From the NCBI RefSeq assembly GCF_001458295.1, contig NZ_CYUD01000001.1:310001-374000 (forward strand): a stretch of DNA of 64,000 nucleotides, in the 5' to 3' direction. This DNA is from Ruegeria denitrificans. Lineage in GTDB: Bacteria; Pseudomonadota; Alphaproteobacteria; Rhodobacterales; Rhodobacteraceae. The translations under genes were made by a program, and so were the position numbers. Shown one piece after another: positions 33,618 to 42,706 of this stretch. Under the pieces are notes generated by a model. It worked only from the letters and a program-made list of their open reading frames with translations. It was not told where the DNA came from and did no database searches. The first letter of the stretch is position 1. Every line of letters begins with the position of its first letter.

Positions 33618-34541
33618 ATGGATTATGAACGTCTGATCGATGAAGAAACCTGGGCGTTCATAAAACGAACGGCTGAAAGCTATCCTGATGACGCGGTTGA
33701 TCTGTCGATCGAAGATCAGCGTTGCGTTTATAACAGAATGTGTCAGGACTTTCGCCAACCCCGACCCGTTGGTCTGGATGTGCAGGACAGGTCTGCCGGA
33801 GGTGTGCCTGTCCGGGTTTACACCGCCGGAGAACCAACGCGAACCGTCGTCTATTTTCATGGCGGCGGTTTCGTCGTTGGTGGGTTGGACAGCCATGACG
33901 ATGTCTGCGCCGAACTGTGTGTGCAGACCGGATATCGGGTTGTTGCTGTGGATTATCGCCTGTGCCCTGAACATGTGCACCCGGCGCAGTTTCAGGACAG
34001 CTGGACCGCGACGAATTGGGTAGTGCAGGAATTTGGCGACCCGTTGATTCTGGCAGGGGACAGCGCAGGGGGAAATCTGGCTGCCGCCGTGGCGCAGCAT
34101 GCGCGGGGACGGCTTGAGGGGGTGCTGGGGCAGGTCCTCATCTATCCCGGTCTGGGCGGAGACACATCCGCAGGGTCATACGTCGAACATGCTCAGGCAC
34201 CGCTTTTGACGCTGGAAGAAATCCGGTTCTATGAGAAAGTGCGCTGTGGCGGGCCTGCGCCGCAGAACGACCCGACATTCGCGCCGCTGCAGGATATTGA
34301 TTTCTCGGGCCTGCCGCCGACCGTAGTGGTTACCGCCGATTGCGATCCGTTGCGCGACGATGGCCCGGCCTATTGCAGAAAGATCACCGAAACGGGTGGG
34401 CGAGCGCATTGGGTGAATGAGCCCGGCCTTGTGCATGGGTATCTGCGGGCGCGTACCTCGGTCAAACGCGCCGCAGACAGTTTCGAACGGATTTCTGTCG
34501 CCATCGAAGCATTGGGCCAGCAGATCTGGCCCTACGACTAA
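33618..34541 (+). CDS. Alpha/beta hydrolase of the hormone-sensitive-lipase family
   Basis: The product is 307 residues. It has the oxyanion motif FHGGGFVVGGLD (about 80-91) and nucleophile elbow GDSAGG with S149; the catalytic aspartate is likely in TADCDPLRDDG and the histidine in LVHGYLRA. HSL-type enzymes cleave short-chain esters or amides in the cytoplasm. It is co-directional with the acyl-CoA synthetase, so it could free the acid that the ligase activates. It ends 4 bases from a convergent phosphodiesterase gene. The substrate is unknown. Confidence 0.87.
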   Translation: MDYERLIDEETWAFIKRTAESYPDDAVDLSIEDQRCVYNRMCQDFRQPRPVGLDVQDRSAGGVPVRVYTAGEPTRTVVYFHGGGFVVGGLDSHDDVCAELCVQTGYRVVAVDYRLCPEHVHPAQFQDSWTATNWVVQEFGDPLILAGDSAGGNLAAAVAQHARGRLEGVLGQVLIYPGLGGDTSAGSYVEHAQAPLLTLEEIRFYEKVRCGGPAPQNDPTFAPLQDIDFSGLPPTVVVTADCDPLRDDGPAYCRKITETGGRAHWVNEPGLVHGYLRARTSVKRAADSFERISVAIEALGQQIWPYD

Positions 34542-34545
34542 TCCG

Positions 34546-35382
34546 TCACTTCAGGAAAGGCTTGGCTTTCATCGTCTCGGCGATTGGTGCGCCCATGCGG
34601 TTCAGAATCGTGGGCGCCAGTTGCAGCTGGTCGATCACCGTATCAGCCTCGGGGCCTTTGGCATCGCCGAAATAATACAATGCAGTTTCCTGTTGCAGCG
34701 ATCCCCGTCCGCCGTGATGGCCACGTTCGTCCTGACCATGGTCCGCGGTCACGATGACCTCATACCCCAATTGCCGCCAACGTGGGATGAAAGGGGCCAG
34801 CATTTCGTCCATGACGAAGCAGGCATGGTCCATTTCCTCGCAATCGTGATGGAATCGGTGGCCCATGCTGTCCAGCGTGCAGGTGTGCAGAATGCCGTAA
34901 TCCAACCCAAAGCGCAGGCACAGATTGGTCAGTGTGCCAAACAGATCCATGTCCGAGGGCGTCATCTGGTTCACCTGTCCATAGCCGGTCATCGAGTGGA
35001 ACCGGCCATGGTTGATCGTCTTGCTCTCAGGCTCGTCGTATTCGATGTCGCGGACATAGTCGAACGGGTGACGGTTGAAGAATTGCGACCAATAGCTGTG
35101 GGTCACGGCGCCGGTCACGCCACCCGCCTCGCGGACCTGGCTGAAGACATCCTTGTGGCTTAGACGGAAGACGTTGCTGTTGCCTGTGCAGCCATGTTCC
35201 TGCGGTGTGACGCCGGTGTGGATCGAGGCATAGCAACTGGCCGAGGTCGATGGCAGCACCGCGCGATGCTTCCAGACCTGTGCCTCGCCACTGTCGACCC
35301 AGCCTTCAAGGTTGCCGAACAGGCGGCGAAAATTGCGCCATGGAACACCGTCCAGAATGATGAGGAGGAGTTTACGGTCCAT
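34546..35382 (-). CDS. Alkaline phosphatase superfamily protein (nucleotide pyrophosphatase/phosphodiesterase type)
   Basis: The product is 278 residues. Metal-binding and active-site features of the superfamily are visible: LLLIILDGVPW at the N-terminus (Asp ligand), SASCYASIHTGVTPQEHG containing the likely nucleophile, TLDSMGHRFHHD (Asp and His ligands) and TADHGQDERGHHGG (Asp-His). It is short compared with Npp enzymes and has no signal peptide, so it may act in the cytoplasm. The physiological substrate (a phosphodiester, phosphonate or sulfate ester) is unknown. It is separated from the upstream ABC operon by a terminator. Confidence 0.78.
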   Translation of the reverse strand: MDRKLLLIILDGVPWRNFRRLFGNLEGWVDSGEAQVWKHRAVLPSTSASCYASIHTGVTPQEHGCTGNSNVFRLSHKDVFSQVREAGGVTGAVTHSYWSQFFNRHPFDYVRDIEYDEPESKTINHGRFHSMTGYGQVNQMTPSDMDLFGTLTNLCLRFGLDYGILHTCTLDSMGHRFHHDCEEMDHACFVMDEMLAPFIPRWRQLGYEVIVTADHGQDERGHHGGRGSLQQETALYYFGDAKGPEADTVIDQLQLAPTILNRMGAPIAETMKAKPFLK

Positions 35383-35463
35383 TCCCTGACCCTTTCTTAG
35401 AATCCTTCAGGCGACCCTAGGGGATTCGTTGCCTCGGGGCTGCCTGTTCCCGCCCCAAATAGC

Positions 35464-35504
35464 AAAATCCCGACACCTGCCATCAGACAAAGCGCCGGGA
35501 TTTT
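35464..35504 (-). terminator. Terminator of the peptide ABC operon
   Basis: On the minus strand AAAATCCCG (35504-35496) pairs perfectly with CGGGATTTT (35472-35464) across a 23-base loop that may itself fold. It begins 30 bases after the ATPase stop. Confidence 0.65.
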
Positions 35505-35533
35505 CAGTTTTCTTCAACCTGTCGCGAACCGGG

Positions 35534-37171
35534 TCAGTTCCCCGCACTCTCCATCTTGCGGTGGGCGACAACTTCTTCCAGCCAACCCAGATGCATTTCG
35601 GGCACCGAGCTGAGCAGCAGATCGGTATAGTCGTCAAACGGCGGGCTGAGCACCTGCGATTTCGGGCCATAACGAACCACGCGGCCCTGATACATCACCG
35701 CGATACTATCGCTGATTGCACGCACCGTTGCCAGATCGTGGGTGATGAACAGGTATGCCACATCCTCGATCTTTTGCAGGTCGAGCAACAGCTTGAGGAT
35801 GCCATCCGCCACCAGCGGATCAAGCGCCGAGGTGACCTCATCACAGATGATCATCTTGGGCTTGGCCGCCAGCGACCGCGCGATACAGACACGCTGTTTC
35901 TGACCACCGGACAGTTCCGCCGGATAGCGATCCATGAACTTTTCGCCCAGTTCGATCTCATCCAACAGTTCGATGATCCGCTTGCGCTTTTCCGCGCCGC
36001 GCATGTTGAAGTAGAACTCCAGCGGGCGACCGATGATCGTGCCGACGGTCTGGCGCGGGTTCATCGCCACGTCGGCCATCTGATAGATCATCTGCAACTC
36101 GCGCAGGTCCTCGCGGGTGCGGCCCTTCAGATCGCCACTGAGCTTGCGGCCTGAAAAGGTGATCTCACCATCGCGCGGTGGCAGAAGGCCGGTGATCACC
36201 CGCGCCAAGGTAGATTTGCCCGAGCCGGATTCGCCCACCACAGCCAGCGTCTGTCCTGGATGAAGCTCGACATTGACATTGTGCAGCACGTCGAAATTCA
36301 GCCCCTTGTAGCGCGCGGTGATGCCGTCAACGCTCAGCACCGGGTCGGGTGTAGGTTTCTTTTCTTCGTGCTCGATGGAACGGACCGAGACCAGAGCCTG
36401 AGTATATTCCTCTTGCGGGTTGTTGATGATCTGGTCGGTATTGCCATACTCGACCGTATTGCCCATCCGCAGCACCATGATGTCGTCGCTTACTTGCGCC
36501 ACAACCGCCAGGTCGTGGGTGATGTAAAGCGCGGCAACACCAGTGTCTGCGATGGCCTCTTTGATCGCCATCAGAACGTCGATCTGAGTCGTAACGTCCA
36601 GCGCTGTGGTAGGTTCGTCGAACACCACAAGATCAGGCTCGGGGCAGAGCGCCAGCGCTGTCATGCAACGTTGCAACTGACCACCCGAAACCTGGTGTGG
36701 ATAGCGCTCGCCGATATTGTCCGGATCGGGCAGACCCAGCTTGGCGAACAACTCGCGCGCACGGCCTTCGGCCTCTTTGCGGCTGAACTTTTTCTGTTCC
36801 ACCGCAGCTTCGACCACCTGATCCATGATCTTTTTCGCTGGGTTAAAAGATGCTGCGGCGGATTGGGACACATATGTAACCTCACCCCCACGCAGCTTGC
36901 GGATATCGCCATGCGACGTCTTGAGGATATCGCGGCCATTGACCCAAACCTCACCGCCGGTGATTTCCACACCGCCCCGGCCATAGGCCATCGAGGCTAG
37001 ACCGATGGTCGATTTACCGGCACCGGATTCGCCGATCAGCCCCAGGACCTTGCCGGGCGCGAGGTCAAAGCTGACCCCGTGCACGATTTCGATGTCATGG
37101 GGTTTTTCACCCGGTGGATAGACGGTCGCGCCGATTTTGAGGTCGCGGACCTTGAGAAGGGCTTCTGTCAT
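35534..37171 (-). CDS. Peptide-type ABC transporter, fused dual ATPase (DppDF-like)
   Basis: The product is 545 residues and holds two complete ATPase domains in tandem. The first has Walker A GLIGESGAGKST and signature QVSGGQLQR; the second has VVGESGSGKST and ELSGGQKQR; each has a Walker B (VVFDEPTTALDV and IICDEVTSALDP). Fused DppD-DppF proteins occur in many proteobacteria and energise the two permeases alone. Its ATG overlaps the DppC stop. It imports peptides, opines or similar solutes bound by the Tat-exported receptor upstream; the substrate cannot be told from the sequence. Confidence 0.92.
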   Translation of the reverse strand: MTEALLKVRDLKIGATVYPPGEKPHDIEIVHGVSFDLAPGKVLGLIGESGAGKSTIGLASMAYGRGGVEITGGEVWVNGRDILKTSHGDIRKLRGGEVTYVSQSAAASFNPAKKIMDQVVEAAVEQKKFSRKEAEGRARELFAKLGLPDPDNIGERYPHQVSGGQLQRCMTALALCPEPDLVVFDEPTTALDVTTQIDVLMAIKEAIADTGVAALYITHDLAVVAQVSDDIMVLRMGNTVEYGNTDQIINNPQEEYTQALVSVRSIEHEEKKPTPDPVLSVDGITARYKGLNFDVLHNVNVELHPGQTLAVVGESGSGKSTLARVITGLLPPRDGEITFSGRKLSGDLKGRTREDLRELQMIYQMADVAMNPRQTVGTIIGRPLEFYFNMRGAEKRKRIIELLDEIELGEKFMDRYPAELSGGQKQRVCIARSLAAKPKMIICDEVTSALDPLVADGILKLLLDLQKIEDVAYLFITHDLATVRAISDSIAVMYQGRVVRYGPKSQVLSPPFDDYTDLLLSSVPEMHLGWLEEVVAHRKMESAGN

Positions 37172-37983
37172 CCCCGGCCTCCTTTCAGCGATGTGGTACG
37201 GTTCAGGACCCAGTCAGCCACAAGGTTGACCGAGATCGCCAGCGTTGCGATGGCGACAGCAGGGTAGAGCGCCGCGCCGATGCCATAGACGATGCCGTCC
37301 TTGTTTTCCTTCACGATGCCGCCCCAGTCCGCCAGCGGCGGCTGAACGCCCAGACCCAGGAATGACAGGGTCGAGACAAACAGAACCATGAAGATGAACC
37401 GCAGACCCAGTTCCGCCACCAGCGGCGACAGGGCGTTGGGCAGGATTTCACGGAAGATGACCCAGACCTGGCCCTCACCACGCAGACGCGCGGCCTCGAC
37501 ATAGTCCATGACCGCGATATCCACGGCGACGGCGCGGGCCAAGCGATAGACACGAGTGGCGTCCAGCAGCCCCATGACGAGGATCAGAACGGGAATGGTC
37601 ACCGGCACCATGGCCAGAACCACCAGCGCAAAGATCAGTGTCGGGATCGACATGATCAGATCCACCATGCGCGACATGACCTGATCAGCCCAGCCACCCA
37701 GCACCGCGGCCAGAAAACCAAGGATCGAGCCGGTCACGAAGCTAAGGATCGTGGCCACCGTGGCGATAAAGATCGTCGTGCGCCCGCCATAGATCATGCG
37801 GCTAAGAAGGTCGCGGCCAATGTTGTCAGTACCCAGCCAGAATTGTGAGCTGGACGGCTCCCACACGTCGCCCACGACCTCGGCCATACCGTAAGGGGCC
37901 AGCAGAGGGGCAAGGAGGGCGATGATGAAGTACAGGGCTGTGAAGGCCAGCCCGATCATTGCAGAAATAGGGATGTTCTTCAT
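37168..37983 (-). CDS. Peptide-type ABC transporter permease (DppC-like)
   Basis: The product is 271 residues with about six membrane helices. The N-terminal GTDNIGRDLLSRMIYGGRTTI motif is diagnostic for DppC/OppC permeases, and the EAA loop reads VEAARLRGEGQVWVIFREILPNALSPL. The start overlaps the previous gene's stop and the end overlaps the ATPase start, so the four genes form a tight operon. Confidence 0.92.
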   Translation of the reverse strand: MKNIPISAMIGLAFTALYFIIALLAPLLAPYGMAEVVGDVWEPSSSQFWLGTDNIGRDLLSRMIYGGRTTIFIATVATILSFVTGSILGFLAAVLGGWADQVMSRMVDLIMSIPTLIFALVVLAMVPVTIPVLILVMGLLDATRVYRLARAVAVDIAVMDYVEAARLRGEGQVWVIFREILPNALSPLVAELGLRFIFMVLFVSTLSFLGLGVQPPLADWGGIVKENKDGIVYGIGAALYPAVAIATLAISVNLVADWVLNRTTSLKGGRG

Positions 37984-38936
37984 TTCGGATGCCTCAGCCT
38001 TGGGTTGGCCAGAATGGCAACAATGTCTGCAATCATGTTCAGCCCGATATAGATCGCGGCAAAGATGACGCCGCAGGCCAGAACCACCGGAACGTCACGC
38101 TTGGTCACGTGGTCCACAAGGTACTGCCCCATGCCGGGATAGACGAACACCACCTCAACCACGACGACGCCGACGACCAGATAGGCCAGGTTCAGCATCA
38201 CCACGTTAACGATGGGCGCGACGGCGTTCGGAAACGCGTGGCGGTAGATAACTTGAAAATTGCTCAGACCCTTCAGTTCTGCTGTTTCAACGTAGGCAGA
38301 CTGCATCACGTTCAGAATCGCGGCGCGGGTCATGCGCATCATATGCGCCAGAACAACCAGCGTCAGAACGATAACAGGCAGAGCAATTGAATTCAGCTTT
38401 TGCCAAAAGGACATGCTGTCGTTGATCATTGCCAGGGGCGAGAACAACCCTAGCTTAACGGCCACGAAATAGACCAGCACATAACCGATCAGAAACTCGG
38501 GGATCGAGATGGTTGTAAGGGTAACCGCCGAAATCAGCTTGTCCGGCCAACGGTTACGATAACGCACGGCCAACAGGCCCAAAAAGATAGCCAGCGGTAC
38601 GGAAACAACAGCGGCCCAGAAGGCCAGAAACAGCGTGTTGCCCAGACGACTGCCGATCGACTCGGCGATATCCAGTTTATTGGTCAGGGATTGTCCAAGA
38701 TCACCTTGAACAATGCCGCCCAGCCATTCGAAATAACGGGTCAGGGCGGGGCGGTTGAGGCCCATTTCCTCGCGCAGGTTTGCCAGCGCCTCGGGGGTTG
38801 CAGCTTGGCCTAGGACCGCTTGCGCAGCGTCCCCAGGAAGGGCTTCGGTGAGGCCGAATATCAGAGCCGATGCACCGAAGAGAAGCAGGAATCCCAGCGC
38901 AAGGCGCTGGGAAACCAGTTTAATGATAGGATGCAT
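37980..38936 (-). CDS. Peptide-type ABC transporter permease (DppB-like)
   Basis: The product is 318 residues. It has the DppB/OppB N-terminal pattern (a first helix followed by LPGDAAQAVLGQ and LGLNRPALTRYFEWL-type periplasmic loop, then DLGQSL) and the EAA loop TAELKGLSNFQVIYRHAFPNAVAPIV. About six helices are expected. It lies 15 bases after the receptor gene and overlaps dppC by 4 bases. Confidence 0.92.
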   Translation of the reverse strand: MHPIIKLVSQRLALGFLLLFGASALIFGLTEALPGDAAQAVLGQAATPEALANLREEMGLNRPALTRYFEWLGGIVQGDLGQSLTNKLDIAESIGSRLGNTLFLAFWAAVVSVPLAIFLGLLAVRYRNRWPDKLISAVTLTTISIPEFLIGYVLVYFVAVKLGLFSPLAMINDSMSFWQKLNSIALPVIVLTLVVLAHMMRMTRAAILNVMQSAYVETAELKGLSNFQVIYRHAFPNAVAPIVNVVMLNLAYLVVGVVVVEVVFVYPGMGQYLVDHVTKRDVPVVLACGVIFAAIYIGLNMIADIVAILANPRLRHPK

Positions 38937-38951
38937 TATCCGTGGGCCCTA

Positions 38952-40538
38952 TCAGGAGAACCACATCTTGCGGGACATGTTGCCATTCATCATCTCTTGG
39001 GTCGGATCGTTTTCCCAACCTTCCAGCTGATTAGTGACGCCTTCGACAAAGTCATTGAACATTGGGCAGATCAGGCCGCCTTGGTCACGGACCATCATGC
39101 CCATCTTGCTGTATATGTCCTTGCGCTTGTCGTTGTCCAACTCGGCGCGGGCTGCAAACAACATCTCGTCGAATTCTGGAACCTTGAAACGGGTATCGTT
39201 CCAATCGGCACTAGACAGATAAGCGGTTGAGTACATCTGATCCTGCACCGGACGGCCACCCCAATACGAGGCGCAGAAGGGCTGCACGTTCCAGACTTCG
39301 GACCAATAGCCATCGTTGGGTTCGCGCTTGATTTCCAGCGGGATACCTGCCTGTGCAGCTGTTTGCTGGAACAGCGCCGCAGCATCCACGGCACCTGGGA
39401 AGGCGCCATCTGCAACGCGCAAGATGATCGGCGAACCGTCATGGCCCGACTTCTTGTAATGCTCAGCCGCTTTCTCAAGGCTGAACTCGCGCTGAGGAAT
39501 TGATCCATCAAACAGCGGGTATGCTGCGTTCACAGGCATATCGTTGCCAACTGTGCCATACCCGCGCAGAACCTTGTCGACCAAGTCCTGACGGTCAATG
39601 GCGTGTTTAAGTGCCAGACGCAGTTCGTTGTTGTCGAACGGCGCGGTGTCGCAATGCATGATGAACACATAGTGCCCACGTCCCGCCGTCGAATGTACGG
39701 TCAGATTCGGTGCGCGACCCAGCAAGTCAGCAACCTTCGGCTCAACGCGGTTGATCGCGTGAACCTGCCCACCCTGCAGAGCAGCCGTTCTGGCGGTCGC
39801 ATCGTTGATGACAATTACTTCAACGCTGTCGAAATTTCCGAAGTCAGGGTTCCAGTGGTTTTCAAACTTCGTGTACAGGTGACGTACACCGGGCTCATCC
39901 ACTTCTACCTTGTATGGTCCAGTGCCGATACCTGCACCTGGATTTTCCATGCCGCCGTCTGGCTGAATGATCAGGTGGTAGTCTGCCATCAAGTAAGGCA
40001 AGTCGGCGTTAGGCTCGGTCAGTGTGACCTGGAAGTTGTCGCCATCGGCCTTCATCGACTCGATGCCTTTCATGATGCCCAGAGCACCAGACTTCGAATC
40101 TTCGTTTGAGTGGCGCTCCATAGTCTTCAGCACGTCTTCACTGGTCATGGTCTTGCCGTTGTGGAATTCGACGCCCTGACGCAGTTTGAAGGTCCAGACT
40201 TTGGCATCCGCGCTGCCTTCTACGCTTTCTGCCAGACGAGGTTCGATCGAGCCGTCGGGTGCAACCTCTACCAGCTGGTCACCAAATTGCTTGCCGTTCT
40301 GGAATGGCACCGAGCTTGCATAGGTTGCTGGGTCAAGCGAGTTGGTGGATTCACCGCCCTGAAGACCGAACTTCAGATCACCGCCTTTTATCGGGCCTGC
40401 CGCACGCGCGGCGTCTGCAAACATGGTGCTTGCCATCGCTGCGGTGACACCCAAAGCCGCTGCCTTCCCCATGAATTCGCGGCGGGTCAGCTTGCCCGCT
40501 GTGACCTGCTTGGTCATGTGAGTGAGTTGTTCGTTCAT
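38952..40538 (-). CDS. Peptide-type ABC transporter substrate-binding protein, Tat-exported
   Basis: The product is 528 residues of the SBP_bac_5 family. A twin-arginine signal (LTRREFMGKAAALGVTAAM, arginines near 19-20, cut probably after ARA near 47) directs it folded to the periplasm. The mature domain has the family hallmarks DGSIEPRLAESVEGSADAKVWTFKLRQGVEFHNGKTMTSEDV and QVTLTEPNADLPYLMAD. Family members bind peptides, opines, nickel or other solutes. A Shine-Dalgarno GGGAG precedes the ATG. A 16-bp near-perfect palindrome about 50 bases upstream may be an operator. Confidence 0.9.
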   Translation of the reverse strand: MNEQLTHMTKQVTAGKLTRREFMGKAAALGVTAAMASTMFADAARAAGPIKGGDLKFGLQGGESTNSLDPATYASSVPFQNGKQFGDQLVEVAPDGSIEPRLAESVEGSADAKVWTFKLRQGVEFHNGKTMTSEDVLKTMERHSNEDSKSGALGIMKGIESMKADGDNFQVTLTEPNADLPYLMADYHLIIQPDGGMENPGAGIGTGPYKVEVDEPGVRHLYTKFENHWNPDFGNFDSVEVIVINDATARTAALQGGQVHAINRVEPKVADLLGRAPNLTVHSTAGRGHYVFIMHCDTAPFDNNELRLALKHAIDRQDLVDKVLRGYGTVGNDMPVNAAYPLFDGSIPQREFSLEKAAEHYKKSGHDGSPIILRVADGAFPGAVDAAALFQQTAAQAGIPLEIKREPNDGYWSEVWNVQPFCASYWGGRPVQDQMYSTAYLSSADWNDTRFKVPEFDEMLFAARAELDNDKRKDIYSKMGMMVRDQGGLICPMFNDFVEGVTNQLEGWENDPTQEMMNGNMSRKMWFS

Positions 40539-40587
40539 TCAAAGATCTCCCAGTTGGTAGGTTTGTCGGCCCTTTACGGGCTTTTTA

Positions 40588-40603
40588 TTGACGCATGAGT
40601 CAA
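40588..40603. promoter_or_regulatory. Palindromic operator upstream of the peptide importer
   Basis: TTGACGCATGAGTCAA is symmetric at 14 of 16 positions (TTGAC-N-CATG-N-GTCAA). It lies 50 bases before the receptor gene, in a 125-base gap after the CocE-type hydrolase. The TTGAC arm could also serve as a -35. The regulator is not in the window. Confidence 0.5.
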
Positions 40604-40663
40604 AGTAGGCGCATTTCGGTTGGGCGGGCAAGGGTAAATGTCCAGCCCATTCCGGCGAATGTT

Positions 40664-42655
40664 TTATATTTGATCGCGTGAAACGGTATCCTCCACCTGC
40701 TTTGTTGATACCAAGCTTTCGCCGTCAAAGGCATTCATTTCTGCCCTGAGGTAAAATGTCGTTCGATCCGACCACATTTCGCAAGACGTTTCTGTTCTCA
40801 GATTGATACCGTTCCGGTTGATTTCCTGCGTCCAGCGACAATAGCCACGGGCCGAAAGGGGATCGTTCGGATGGATCGACCAACGCTCATAGGCTGTGCT
40901 GCCATGTGTCAAACCATGGTCGTTGTTTGTGACCAACCCAAAGTCGTCGTCGATGATCAGATGCGTTTCGCCGGTGTTCATGTCCATCTCGACCCGCCGG
41001 GAATTGTTCGGTTCGCGCAGGGTTGTCTGATCCAGCGGCGGAGCCGATTCCGGAGGTGGGAACGCGTATGAATCAGGTGTGGCCGAGCGGTGGGGCAGGT
41101 ATAGCGTGCCCTCGGTCAGATGCAGTCCAGCTCTGTCGGGGGATGGCCAGATCAACGGCCAATAAGCGCTTGAAATTGCGACCCGCAGGCGGTGCCCCTT
41201 GGGGACGCGATAGGTGATATGGTCAAGATCCAGTGCAACCTCGTAACTGGTGCCAGGTACTAGAGGTGTCGGTTCGGCGTGGCTGTCCCTATGCGACAGG
41301 TTCAGAACGCCATAGGTGATGCGGGTCGACGCGCCATCCGGGTGAAGATGGTTCAGCCGCACGGCAATCTGCGCTTGAGGCTTATCGACGCTAAGTCGCA
41401 GGCGGATGCGCGGCGCACCGACAATGTCCAGATCCTCAGCCAAAGCTGCGCCATCGAAACAGGCTGACAGCGCATCGTCGGTGCGCTGATCCCCCGGCAT
41501 GTCTGGACCCAGCCAGATGGCGCAGTATTCACCCCCCTCCATGCCGCAGGTCTGCGGTGACCGAACGCGTTGATCCAGCGGTCCGTCCTGACCCAACCCG
41601 GCATTCGACAACCCCAGCGTCATGCGGGGCAGATGAGAGGTGGCCCCATCGCTTTCGGTGATCCAGCGCCCAGGTCGTTCGCTGTACCAGCGTTGCGGGC
41701 GCACGCCGTCCATCAGATAGGCGCGATAATCGGGATCAGAATCGACGCCGGTATCCAACCCTTTTAGCCAGTGGTCCCACCAGCGCAGCGCTTCCTGCAG
41801 GAAACCGATCCGGGGTTCAGGCACTGCGAAATGAGGGTATTTGTGCACCCACGGCCCCACAATGCCTTTGACCGGGGCCTCCAGTTGCTCAACCAGCAAT
41901 GGCACAGTGTTTTTATACGCATCGCCCCAGCCGCTAACGGCCAGAGTCGCCGCCCGGATGGCACTGAAATCCTCGCAAACTGAGCCGTGCCGCCAATATT
42001 CATCCCGCCGCTGATGGCGCAGCCAGACAAGTGGTAGAAACGACTCGTTCTCCAGCCTCTCTAACCACAGCTCACGCCAGTTCGGGCGTAGGTCCGGATC
42101 CGGCGGGCGCGAGGAATAGGACCACATGGTCGCGCCCCAGCCCAGATTCTCGTTCAGCAAACAGCCACCCTTATAGTGGATATCATCCGCGTAACGGTCA
42201 GCCGTCGAACATAAGGTGATGATCGCTTTCAGCGGCTCAGGTTGCAGCGCCGCGACTTGAAGCGCGTTGAAGCCGCCCCAACTGATCCCCATCATTCCAA
42301 CCTTGCCCGTGCACCACGGTTGTTCGGCCAGCCATTGGATGGTGGCCACGGCATCGTCCAACTCTTGCTGGGTATATTCATCCTCCATCACCCCTTCGCT
42401 GTCGCCATTGCCACGCATGTCGACGCGAATGCAGGCATAGCCGCGTTCGGCGAACCACGGGTGGGTCAGTTCATCCCGCACCGAGGTGCCGTCGCGTTTG
42501 CGATAGGGTAGAAACTCCAGAATGGCGGGAACGGGGTTTTCCACGGCATCCGTGGGGCGCCAAACACGCGCGGATAGGCGACAGCCATCCGGCAATTCGA
42601 TGCCAATATCAGGAAGATCTTCGATGGTGCGTAGCGCGTTGGTGGGCGGCGTCAT
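40664..42655 (-). CDS. CocE/NonD family hydrolase (peptidase S15-like)
   Basis: The product is 663 residues, typical of X-Pro dipeptidyl-peptidase/CocE-type proteins. The alpha/beta-hydrolase domain starts with LPDGCRLSARVWRPTDAVENPVPAILEFLPYRKRDGT and contains the nucleophile elbow GISWGG (S125); a C-terminal jelly-roll domain (about 400-560) has the family pattern of strand repeats. Members cleave esters, acylated amides or X-Pro dipeptides. There is no signal peptide, so it is cytoplasmic. It is co-directional with, and 126 bases upstream of, the peptide-type importer, so it may process the imported compound. Confidence 0.87.
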   Translation of the reverse strand: MTPPTNALRTIEDLPDIGIELPDGCRLSARVWRPTDAVENPVPAILEFLPYRKRDGTSVRDELTHPWFAERGYACIRVDMRGNGDSEGVMEDEYTQQELDDAVATIQWLAEQPWCTGKVGMMGISWGGFNALQVAALQPEPLKAIITLCSTADRYADDIHYKGGCLLNENLGWGATMWSYSSRPPDPDLRPNWRELWLERLENESFLPLVWLRHQRRDEYWRHGSVCEDFSAIRAATLAVSGWGDAYKNTVPLLVEQLEAPVKGIVGPWVHKYPHFAVPEPRIGFLQEALRWWDHWLKGLDTGVDSDPDYRAYLMDGVRPQRWYSERPGRWITESDGATSHLPRMTLGLSNAGLGQDGPLDQRVRSPQTCGMEGGEYCAIWLGPDMPGDQRTDDALSACFDGAALAEDLDIVGAPRIRLRLSVDKPQAQIAVRLNHLHPDGASTRITYGVLNLSHRDSHAEPTPLVPGTSYEVALDLDHITYRVPKGHRLRVAISSAYWPLIWPSPDRAGLHLTEGTLYLPHRSATPDSYAFPPPESAPPLDQTTLREPNNSRRVEMDMNTGETHLIIDDDFGLVTNNDHGLTHGSTAYERWSIHPNDPLSARGYCRWTQEINRNGINLRTETSCEMWSDRTTFYLRAEMNAFDGESLVSTKQVEDTVSRDQI

Positions 42656-42706
42656 TAAAGTATTGTCCGGATGTTTTACATTCCGGGCAGTCCAAAAACC
42701 GTCAAA

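Noticed and set aside
40569-40590. GGCCC-TTTAC-GGGC followed by TTTTT on the plus strand as a terminator
   Set aside because: There is no plus-strand gene upstream of it, and the stem is only four to five pairs.
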